DNA of 33,126 nt from Firmicutes bacterium UBA5227. Its GTDB lineage: Bacteria > Bacillota > Clostridia > Tissierellales > Sedimentibacteraceae. The stretch covers positions 1-33,126 of the forward strand of contig DHUT01000071.1 in assembly GCA_002409285.1 (NCBI GenBank), given 5' to 3'. Position 1 is the first letter of the stretch; every line of letters begins with the position of its first letter. This document shows, piece after piece, positions 13,243-19,708 of the stretch. The notes below the pieces were generated by a model that worked only from the letters and a program-made list of their open reading frames with translations, searched no databases and was not told where the DNA came from. The position numbers were made by a program, and so were the translations under genes.

Positions 13243-14241
13243 ATGAGCGTTTCTATATCAAAAGCAATTTTGCATATACTTGACACAAGTTTAGGAATAC
13301 CGGTATTATCTGAAAATCTCATGTCTTTCAATGACGAAATGAGAGAATACACAGAAAAACATATTATAAAATGCTACAACGATGCGGATTTAAAGAAGAC
13401 GAAATTTACGAATTCCGACGGATTGTTTTTAGGTTTAATAAAAGGCTATATAAATAATGACGACTTTATTAAATTTTCAAATGAGGTGTCAGCATTTTTT
13501 TATAAAATAATATCTGAAAATCCCGATGTTAAACCATGTGACCTTTTATTTGTACAAGCCAATGTTTTTAATAAGGACTACATGATAATACTTAAGCTTA
13601 ATTACAAAAAAGGATACATCCATTTTACAAAGCAGGAGGAAAGTACAAAAAATATCATAATCGAACAGCCCTGTGCTTTGCCGGCTGCAACTCAAAAAAT
13701 CGATGAATTCATATTTGTTGATTTAAACAGCCTTGAAATATTTGTAAAAGAGAAAAAATGCCAGGTTTACAATGAACCCTGCTATTATATTTCAAAACAT
13801 TTGCTCGAATGTAGGGAAGAAAAGCCTGACAAAGAAAAAGTTAAGATAATAACTCAGGCAACAGACAAAATAATCAAGGAATATTACGACGATGATATGT
13901 TTATGAAAAGCCAGGTAAAAAACATAATCAGAGAAAATGTTGAAGAAAAACTGAATATAAATGTAGCTGAAATCTCTGATAAGGTATTTAACGACAACGA
14001 TGCGAAAAAGCTATATAATGAAGAAATTCAGATAAAGGGCATAAAAGAACCTGAAATTAAAGTGAATTTCAATTATGCTAATAAAATCAAAACCAAGCAG
14101 AAATTTATCACAGACGAGGGAATTGAAATAAACATACCCTATGAAATGCTAAGTAACAAAGAAAAGGTTGAATTTATCACCAATCATGACGGAACAATCT
14201 CCATAATGCTAAAAAATATAGACAATATAACAGATAAGTGA
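13243..14241 (+). CDS. Nucleoid-associated protein, NdpA/YejK (NA37) family
   Basis: The 332-residue product begins MSVSISKAILHILDTSLGIP. The opening SKAILHILD and following LS..L..FNDEMREYTEKHI pattern are typical of the 37-kDa nucleoid-associated family, which binds double-stranded DNA. The middle shows NKDYMIILKLNYKKGYIHF and the C-terminal half is helical and charged, ending GIEINIPYEMLSNKEKVEFITN. An upstream ATG at 13228 exists, but GAGGG lies 5 nt before the ATG at 13243, so the shorter form is chosen. Family members also occur next to mobile elements and defence genes; nothing of that kind is adjacent. Monocistronic, or co-transcribed with the HAD gene 33 nt on. Confidence 0.8.
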   Translation: MSVSISKAILHILDTSLGIPVLSENLMSFNDEMREYTEKHIIKCYNDADLKKTKFTNSDGLFLGLIKGYINNDDFIKFSNEVSAFFYKIISENPDVKPCDLLFVQANVFNKDYMIILKLNYKKGYIHFTKQEESTKNIIIEQPCALPAATQKIDEFIFVDLNSLEIFVKEKKCQVYNEPCYYISKHLLECREEKPDKEKVKIITQATDKIIKEYYDDDMFMKSQVKNIIRENVEEKLNINVAEISDKVFNDNDAKKLYNEEIQIKGIKEPEIKVNFNYANKIKTKQKFITDEGIEINIPYEMLSNKEKVEFITNHDGTISIMLKNIDNITDK

Positions 14242-14274
14242 TAAATGATGAATGTACGAAAGGATAATTATAAA

Positions 14275-14898
14275 ATGAAAATTGACAGTATTATTTTTGA
14301 TTTGGATGGGACTCTTTGGAATGCAACAGAAGAAATTTGCGAAGCTTGGAATATTGTGCTTAACAGGCACCCGAATATTGGAAGAACGATCACAACCGAA
14401 GAGTTAGGAAAGAATATGGGGTTTACCATGGATGAAATATGCATGAGGCTATTTCCGGAATTAGATGAGAATTTACAGGTGAAACTGATGAAGGAATTCT
14501 GTGAGGAAGAAGAAATTTATCTTGGAAAGCATGGTGGCAAGCTATATCCCAAGGTGGAGGAAACACTTGGCAAATTATCTGAAAGTTATAAGCTATATAT
14601 AGTGAGTAACTGTCAGGACGGTTATATACAATGTTTTTTCAAAGCACACAAACTAAAGAAATATTTTACTGATTTTGAATGCTGGGGAGTTACCGGACTA
14701 CCCAAGGGACAAAACAATAAAATTATCATGGAAAGAAATAAATTGAACAAGCCAGTTTATGTAGGGGATACCAAGGGAGATTACGAATCAGCCAAGATTG
14801 CTGAAATCCCCTTTATCTACGCAAGATATGGCTTTGGAAATTCGGAAGAATACGACTATGTTATCGACAGTTTTGAAGAAATATTAAATTTGGTATAA
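14275..14898 (+). CDS. HAD-superfamily hydrolase (phosphoglycolate phosphatase-like)
   Basis: This 207-residue protein starts MKIDSIIFDLDGTLW, with the HAD motif I aspartates at D9 and D11. Motif II is IVSNCQDG (about 108-115). Motif III is the lysine of GLPKGQNN, and motif IV is VGDTKGDYESAK (about 168-179). The helical cap between motifs I and II (about 17-85) is of the PGP/beta-phosphoglucomutase type. It should be a cytoplasmic Mg-dependent phosphatase of small metabolites; the substrate cannot be read from sequence. An ATG ten codons upstream (14245) is open, but AAAGGAT precedes the 14275 start, which also gives the standard family N-terminus. Confidence 0.88.
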   Translation: MKIDSIIFDLDGTLWNATEEICEAWNIVLNRHPNIGRTITTEELGKNMGFTMDEICMRLFPELDENLQVKLMKEFCEEEEIYLGKHGGKLYPKVEETLGKLSESYKLYIVSNCQDGYIQCFFKAHKLKKYFTDFECWGVTGLPKGQNNKIIMERNKLNKPVYVGDTKGDYESAKIAEIPFIYARYGFGNSEEYDYVIDSFEEILNLV

Positions 14899-14977
14899 AC
14901 AACTGCAGGGGTGTGTAACATTGAATGTCTTCTTACAGAGCATCCCCAGTTCCTGTGTAGGATTATCACCTTTCAAT

Positions 14978-14995
14978 AAAAGCAATCCTGCTTTT
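14978..14995 (+). terminator. Possible weak terminator after the HAD gene
   Basis: AAAAGCA (14978-14984) pairs with TGCTTTT (14989-14995) around ATCC and runs into TTT. Only two G-C pairs support it. The rest of 14899-15177 holds no gene I can support, apart from the promoter at 15124-15132. Confidence 0.35.
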
Positions 14996-15123
14996 TTTAG
15001 TACACCATTCATACGTTCATAAATTTAGCATTTAGTGCACCGAGAGTAGTCTGAATCTCTTAGTTTTGAAATCAAATTTAAGGGAAAATTTATTTTACAT
15101 TTTAATAAAAAAAGATAGTTTTA

Positions 15124-15132
15124 TGGTATAAT
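15124..15132 (+). promoter_or_regulatory. Extended -10 promoter of the ABC exporter genes
   Basis: TGGTATAAT fits TGnTATAAT. No good -35 lies 16-18 nt upstream. Transcription would begin near 15139, about 39 nt before the ATG at 15178. Confidence 0.5.
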
Positions 15133-15177
15133 GGATTGTCACACATAATTTAATAAACATTAATTGAAGGGGGTATT

Positions 15178-15690
15178 ATGGCTGAAGTTTTAAAATTGGA
15201 GCATGTAAATAAAAAGTTCGGAAACAAGGAAGTTCTGAAGGACATTAATTTCACTGTTAACGGTGGTGAAATTATTGGTTACATAGGTTCTAACGGAGCA
15301 GGAAAAAGTACCACAATAAAAATTATTCTTGGGCTCATTGATGATTATGATGGGGATGTATATATATTTGGAGAAAAGGTAAAGGGGAAAACCGATTATA
15401 AAAGAAAAATAGGGTATGTTCCTGAAATATCTGATATGTACGATAATTTAACGGCCCATGAGTATATAAGCTTTATCGGCATGCTTTACGGCATAGGTTC
15501 GCTTGAGGCGGTTTCAAAGGCAAAGGAAATGATGAGTGTCTTTGGGATAGAGGATGCCATTGACGGTACTGTTGAAGAAGTTATGCAAAAACAGTCCGAT
15601 ACATCATTAGAGTCCATATTCAATGATGTAACCGGTTTTCATGACCATCAGCAGCTTGCAGACAGATTTGTTTCAGCATACATGAGTTAG
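15178..15690 (+). CDS. ABC transporter ATPase with an internal in-frame deletion
   Basis: This 170-residue protein begins as a normal ABC-2-type ATPase: Walker A GSNGAGKST (37-45), the Q-loop region IGYVPEISDMYDN (78-90) and the helical region to FGIEDAIDG (122-130). It then jumps to EEVMQKQSDTSLESIFNDVTGF, the C-terminal tail of such proteins. The signature motif (LSGGQ), Walker B, D-loop and H-switch, about 80-110 residues, are absent while the frame stays open. It cannot hydrolyse ATP in the usual way. ATG start with AAGGGGG 4-5 nt upstream; the partner permease follows 9 nt downstream. It may be a decaying gene, or a protein kept for another reason. No second ATPase is nearby. Confidence 0.85.
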   Translation: MAEVLKLEHVNKKFGNKEVLKDINFTVNGGEIIGYIGSNGAGKSTTIKIILGLIDDYDGDVYIFGEKVKGKTDYKRKIGYVPEISDMYDNLTAHEYISFIGMLYGIGSLEAVSKAKEMMSVFGIEDAIDGTVEEVMQKQSDTSLESIFNDVTGFHDHQQLADRFVSAYMS

Positions 15691-15699
15691 AGGTGGGCG

Positions 15700-17328
15700 A
15701 TGGGATTTATGTCATTAAGAATTTTAGATAAATTTCAAGGATTGTTTGAAAAATTCGGCATTGATTATGAGATTATGCGAACTATATTAGAAACCAAGCT
15801 TATACTGGATATCAGAAGAGCACCTGCAATAGACAATAGTAACAGGAAAAAGGATTCCGAAAACACGTCTTTTATTAAAGGATATCTTTTACATCTGATA
15901 TTTGGAGTGTTTTTGGCTTTTTTCATTTATTTCATACAAGATGAAATGATTCGTATGATTTACTTTTCCGGCGGATTTTTCTTTATGACGACCATGTATT
16001 TAATTTCTGACTTTTCATTTGTTTTACTGGATACAAAGGATAAAAATATTATTATGACAAGACCTGTTGACAGCAGGGTGGTTTCACTGTCAAAGGTACT
16101 TCATATATTAATATATATGTTCAGACTGAATGCCTTTATAGCGGGTCCGTCCTTAGTTGCCATTGTTATGTTAAATGGTGCGGCGGCAATCCCCATATTT
16201 TTGCTTGAAATTCTTTTGATGGATTTACTTATATTTCTGGTTACAGCTTTTATTTATTTGCTGGTGCTGAGGTTTTTCGACGGCGAAATGTTAAGAAACA
16301 TAATAAATTTTATTCAAATTTTACTTACTGTCCTTGTTGCTGTAGGCTACCAGGTAGCAGTGCGAATGATTGACTTTTCCGAACTTCATAACATTACATA
16401 TAATTTTAAATTTAGCAATTATTTTAATCCCATACTTTGGTTTGGAGCGCCTTTTGAGATTTTGTTCAATGGAGGAAGGGAAATATATCTGTATATATTT
16501 ACAATTTTATCGGTTATAGTTCCATTAATATGTTTTGTAATTTATTTAAAATTAAGCAAAAAGATGGAATCGCTATTGCTGAAGTTAGAAGGGCAGGGGA
16601 GGGAGAGACCTTCAAAGCACAGATTAGAATTATTAACAGGGAAAATTCTCAGCAGAAATGAAACAGTCAGGCAATCATTTTATTTTGCCAACGGTGTCAT
16701 TCGAAGCGACAGGAATTTGAAACTCAAGATATATCCATCTCTGGCCACAGGAATTATGGTTCCGGTTATAATGATATTGAATATGGGTGTAAGAGATCAG
16801 GGCTTTGAAACAATTGGATATGAATATTTACTGCTTTATTTTAATTTTCTTGTTATTCCTACGGTTTTGGAGCTGACAATGTATTCATCCGCCTGGAAAG
16901 GCTCATATGTTTATTTCATTTCAGGCTTTAACAGTATCAGTGAATTGTACAGAGGAGTGATGCAGGTTGTTGCAGTTCGTCTGATTGTACCGATGATGAT
17001 TGTGAACGGTGTTGTTTTTATAGCCATCTTTAAAGAAAGGTTTATAGTCGACATGGCAGTCCTGATTCTTGCGTCAATTTCAGCACTGCCTTTTTTGGGG
17101 AAAATATATTTTACAGATCTGCCTTTTTCCATACCTATAGATGAATCAAATCAAAAAGGCAGTCTCCGAAAACTTTTTATGTCAATTGGAGTAGTGGTAT
17201 GTTATGCTGTTTTGCACGCAGCTTCTCATAAACTGCCGATGGGCATATGGGTTTATTTGGGATTATTGCTTGTAGCAGTGCCAATTATCTGGATGTTTGT
17301 TATACCTGAAAAAGCAAAAAATATTTAA
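15700..17328 (+). CDS. ABC exporter permease (ABC-2-like), partner of the deleted ATPase
   Basis: This 542-residue protein has about 12 membrane segments in two groups, about 60-260 and 275-535. A cytoplasmic loop near 290-340 is rich in charged residues (KLSKKMESLLLKLEGQGRERP). The N-terminal 55 residues are cytoplasmic (ILDKFQGLFEKFGIDYEIMR). No catalytic motif. It resembles large clostridial permeases that accompany one ABC ATPase; the substrate is unknown. ATG start with GAGGTG upstream, and the gene follows the ATPase stop after 9 nt, so they form an operon. The reading frame is intact, in contrast to the ATPase. Confidence 0.8.
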   Translation: MGFMSLRILDKFQGLFEKFGIDYEIMRTILETKLILDIRRAPAIDNSNRKKDSENTSFIKGYLLHLIFGVFLAFFIYFIQDEMIRMIYFSGGFFFMTTMYLISDFSFVLLDTKDKNIIMTRPVDSRVVSLSKVLHILIYMFRLNAFIAGPSLVAIVMLNGAAAIPIFLLEILLMDLLIFLVTAFIYLLVLRFFDGEMLRNIINFIQILLTVLVAVGYQVAVRMIDFSELHNITYNFKFSNYFNPILWFGAPFEILFNGGREIYLYIFTILSVIVPLICFVIYLKLSKKMESLLLKLEGQGRERPSKHRLELLTGKILSRNETVRQSFYFANGVIRSDRNLKLKIYPSLATGIMVPVIMILNMGVRDQGFETIGYEYLLLYFNFLVIPTVLELTMYSSAWKGSYVYFISGFNSISELYRGVMQVVAVRLIVPMMIVNGVVFIAIFKERFIVDMAVLILASISALPFLGKIYFTDLPFSIPIDESNQKGSLRKLFMSIGVVVCYAVLHAASHKLPMGIWVYLGLLLVAVPIIWMFVIPEKAKNI

Positions 17329-17342
17329 TGTATCCTTGCAAA

Positions 17343-17411
17343 CTCTCTAATAAACATTAAATTTGGTATTATGAATAATTGCATTGGAAAATATTTGTTT
17401 TAATTAGAGAG
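17343..17411 (+). repeat. Inverted repeat after the permease gene
   Basis: CTCTCTAAT (17343-17351) and ATTAGAGAG (17403-17411) are exact inverted copies 51 nt apart. The pairing continues as AAAC/GTTTT after a one-base bulge, and CCTTTTG follows. It could act as a long-loop terminator 15 nt after the permease stop, or be the edge of a lost element. Confidence 0.35.
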
Positions 17412-17687
17412 CCTTTTGTGTATAATATAACCAACAAAAAAATAAAATGCAATATAGCATACATTTTGAATAATGAAGCTAAAGAGGAAAATAATTGTGA
17501 TATTGTGTTTTTGACAAGAGATGAATTTAATGCTAAAGAAAAAAGTTTATTAGCTGAAAATATTTTGGAAGGAAGAATAATCTTATGGAGGATTAATTCA
17601 TTGTTCATTTTTTTAACAGAGCTGGGCAACAAAAATGTGTTGGAATGTGTGGAAATCCGAAACAAGATTTTACTGTTTTTTAAATAA
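17379..17687 (+). CDS. Hypothetical protein or gene remnant
   Basis: A 102-residue frame opens at a TTG with no ribosome binding site and overlaps the inverted repeat. Residues about 36-68 (EENNCDIVFLTRDEF, LLAENILEGRIIL) have a strand-helix pattern that could be the end of a nucleotidyltransferase-like domain, but no catalytic GSxxxGD motif precedes it. It is probably the 3' part of a lost gene, or chance. The 17329-17825 interval otherwise holds only a promoter candidate. Confidence 0.25.
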   Translation: MHWKIFVLIREPFVYNITNKKIKCNIAYILNNEAKEENNCDIVFLTRDEFNAKEKSLLAENILEGRIILWRINSLFIFLTELGNKNVLECVEIRNKILLFFK

Positions 17688-17690
17688 TTG

Positions 17691-17720
17691 TTTACTTTAT
17701 TTATAAACTTGGTATATAGT
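17691..17720 (+). promoter_or_regulatory. Candidate sigma-A promoter of the TPM-pspA genes
   Basis: TTTACT (17691-17696) and TATAGT (17715-17720) are 18 nt apart. The leader would be about 100 nt. The local sequence is very AT-rich, so the match is weak evidence. Confidence 0.35.
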
Positions 17721-17825
17721 ATATTATGAAGAAGATTTTAATTGAAAATTTATTTGCAATATTTATTGGGATATATCATAATATTTTTTTAGGGAAAATT
17801 AAGTTTACAATATGGAGGTCGAAAG

Positions 17826-18851
17826 TTGGGTAGAAGTGGTGGTTCTGGCGGCGGCAGCCGAGGCGGCGGCGGCTCATTTGGCGGAAGCAGAGGAAGCGGA
17901 GGAAGATCCGGAGGATTTTCATCAGGCAGGGCAGGAGGCTCATTTGGCGGTGGCAGCAGCAGAAATAGCGGATCCTTTGGTGGTGGCTTTAGTCGTCCGC
18001 CAAGAATGGGCGGATTTTATGCAGGTCCCATAATTAACATAGGAGGAGGCAGGAGAAGAAGGAGAATGTATGGCGGAGGCGGTCCGGGAGGCTGTCTGAC
18101 AGCAATTATTATCTTTGTTATATTGATATTTATCATTTCTGCTTTATCATACTCCGGCGGTTCATCAGGCGGAAGCAGTAATTCTCCTGAAATCACAGTT
18201 TCAACTATTGAGCGTGAACCTCTTCCGAAAGGTGCTGTGAATGAAACGGCATATTATACAGATACGCTGGGATGGATTGGAAACAGAACAAAGTTGGAAA
18301 GCGGTCTGAAACATTTTTATGATAAAACAGGAGTACAGCCCTATTTATATATAACTGACAGCATTAATGGAAACCATAGCCCTTCTCAAAGCGAGATGGA
18401 GTCTTTTGCCAATGGTTTGTATGATGAATTGTTTACTGATGAAGCTCATTTGTTAGTCGTGTTCTTTGAATACAATGAAAGGTATATGGACTGGTATGTT
18501 ACCGGTACGCAGGCAAAACAAGTGATTGACACGGAAGCAGCGGACATATTGCTGGATTATATCGACAGATATTATTATGAAAGCGGCTATACGGATGAGG
18601 AATTTTTCAGCAAGTCATTCAGCGATGCTGCTGACAGAATAATGACTGTGACACGCTCGCCATGGATTACAGTGTTTATAGTAATAGGTGTTGTGGTACT
18701 GATGGTGATTTTGTTCATTTGGTGGAATAAATCAAAAAAACAAAAAAATCTTGAGGCAAAACAGATGGAGGATATTCTTAAGACACCTCTAAACAAGTTT
18801 GGAAGTACAGAAGCAGAGGACCTTGCAAAAAAATATGAAGACAAAGATTAA
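17826..18851 (+). CDS. Gly/Ser/Arg-rich membrane protein with TPM-like domain
   Basis: This 341-residue protein has three parts. An N-terminal low-complexity region (1-85) is made of glycine, serine and arginine, with an RRRRR cluster just before the first membrane helix (about 91-110, CLTAIIIFVILIFIISAL). A TPM-like domain follows (about 130-265: KLESGLKHFYDKTGVQPYLY, LLVVFFEYNERYMDWYVTG). A second helix (about 280-298) and a short charged tail end it. TPM domains occur in proteins linked to envelope stress or photosystem repair. B. subtilis YdjH has one and is encoded with a PspA homologue, as here. TTG start, fixed by GGAGGT 6 nt upstream; the overlapping Ala-rich ATG frame at 17812 lacks a ribosome binding site. 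pspA follows 45 nt on. Confidence 0.8.
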   Translation: MGRSGGSGGGSRGGGGSFGGSRGSGGRSGGFSSGRAGGSFGGGSSRNSGSFGGGFSRPPRMGGFYAGPIINIGGGRRRRRMYGGGGPGGCLTAIIIFVILIFIISALSYSGGSSGGSSNSPEITVSTIEREPLPKGAVNETAYYTDTLGWIGNRTKLESGLKHFYDKTGVQPYLYITDSINGNHSPSQSEMESFANGLYDELFTDEAHLLVVFFEYNERYMDWYVTGTQAKQVIDTEAADILLDYIDRYYYESGYTDEEFFSKSFSDAADRIMTVTRSPWITVFIVIGVVVLMVILFIWWNKSKKQKNLEAKQMEDILKTPLNKFGSTEAEDLAKKYEDKD

Positions 18852-18896
18852 ATAATTAAACAATTAAACATAAATTAAAATTTAAGGAGGAACAAA

Positions 18897-19574
18897 ATGA
18901 GTGTTTTAGACAGATTCAGTGATATTATCAAGGCAAATGTTAATGAGGTTTTGGATAAGATGGAAAATCCGGAAAAAATGATTGACCAATATCTAAGAAA
19001 TATGAATGAGGATTTGGCAGAGGTAAAGCAAAGCACTGCAGGTGTAATGGCTGAAGAAACTCGTGCTAAACGTTTAGTGGATGAAAACAAGGCTGAGGTT
19101 GACAAATATGCCGAGTTGTCAAAAAAGGCATTAGTTTCCGGCAATGAAGGTGATGCAAGGGTATTTTTAGCTAAGAAGCAGGAGCTGGAAAGTGTGGGTG
19201 CAGGTCTTATGACAGCCTATGCCGCAGCTCATGAAAACTCAATTAAAATGAGAGAAATGCATGATAAGTTGGTTTCTGATATTGAGGAATTAAAATCACG
19301 CAGAAATGTTATTAAATCCAAGGTTGCTGTTGCCAAAACTCAGGAAACAATTAACAAAACAACGGCTGCTACTGATAGAATTCAGGGAACAAACAATGCC
19401 TTTGAACGAATGGAACAAAAAGCAAACAGAATGCTGGATGAAGCAACTGCAATGGCCGATTTAAACAAGGAACCCGTTGACGAGGCAAAGGCTTTAGAAG
19501 AAAAATACGGGAAACCCGGAGACAGCTCGGTAGATGATGAATTAAAGAAATTAAAAGATGAATTAGGTTTGTAG
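18897..19574 (+). CDS. pspA: PspA/IM30 (LiaH) family membrane-stress protein
   Basis: This 225-residue, almost wholly coiled-coil protein starts MSVLDRFSDIIKANVNEVLDK and continues NPEKMIDQYLRNMNEDLAEVK, the PspA signature region. Conserved features include AVFLAKKQELE-like ARVFLAKKQELESV (87-100) and the C-terminal helical hairpin. PspA proteins belong to the ESCRT-III superfamily and form scaffolds that stabilise damaged membranes. ATG start with TAAGGAGG 6-7 nt upstream, a strong site. It is co-oriented with the TPM-domain protein 45 nt before it, which may recruit PspA or signal to it. No sigma-54-dependent or Lia-type regulator is nearby. The stop codon lies in the first unit of a 25-bp tandem repeat. 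Confidence 0.92.
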   Translation: MSVLDRFSDIIKANVNEVLDKMENPEKMIDQYLRNMNEDLAEVKQSTAGVMAEETRAKRLVDENKAEVDKYAELSKKALVSGNEGDARVFLAKKQELESVGAGLMTAYAAAHENSIKMREMHDKLVSDIEELKSRRNVIKSKVAVAKTQETINKTTAATDRIQGTNNAFERMEQKANRMLDEATAMADLNKEPVDEAKALEEKYGKPGDSSVDDELKKLKDELGL

Positions 19575-19620
19575 AGGTAAAATAAAGGGATATATGTAGA
19601 GGTAAAATAAAGGGATATAG
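19571..19620 (+). repeat. Two tandem copies of a 25-bp unit at the pspA stop/terminator
   Basis: Units 19571-19595 and 19596-19620 begin GTAGAGGTAAAATAAAGGGA and differ only in their last base. The first contains the pspA stop; the second supplies the left arm of the terminator. The first unit's AAAGGGATATA could also pair with the terminator's right arm. Confidence 0.9.
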
Positions 19621-19650
19621 CGGTTTCATTTTCGCTTGCTATATCCTTTT
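19609..19650 (+). terminator. Strong terminator after pspA
   Basis: AAAGGGATATAGC (19609-19621) pairs with GCTATATCCTTTT (19638-19650), a 13-bp stem with one G-U pair and a 16-nt loop, followed by further T residues. Confidence 0.88.
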
Positions 19651-19663
19651 TTTATGGTATTAT
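19636..19663 (+). promoter_or_regulatory. Candidate promoter of mprF
   Basis: TTGCTA (19636-19641) and TATTAT (19658-19663) are 16 nt apart, with TG one base before the -10 (extended form). The -35 lies within the right arm of the pspA terminator. Confidence 0.35.
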
Positions 19664-19708
19664 AAAGTATAGATTCAATTGTAAATTTGCTGATATTGAG
19701 GTGATTTC

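Noticed and set aside
14884..15012. Minus-strand 42-codon frame (MNGVLKKAGLLLLKGDNPTQ...) beyond the HAD gene
   Set aside because: No ribosome binding site, it overlaps the HAD coding end, and no family was recognised. It could be a gene fragment but there is not enough to call it.
17812..18033. Ala/Glu-rich frame from the ATG at 17812
   Set aside because: It is the shifted reading of the glycine-rich codons of the 17826 gene and has no ribosome binding site of its own, while GGAGGT is well spaced for the TTG at 17826.
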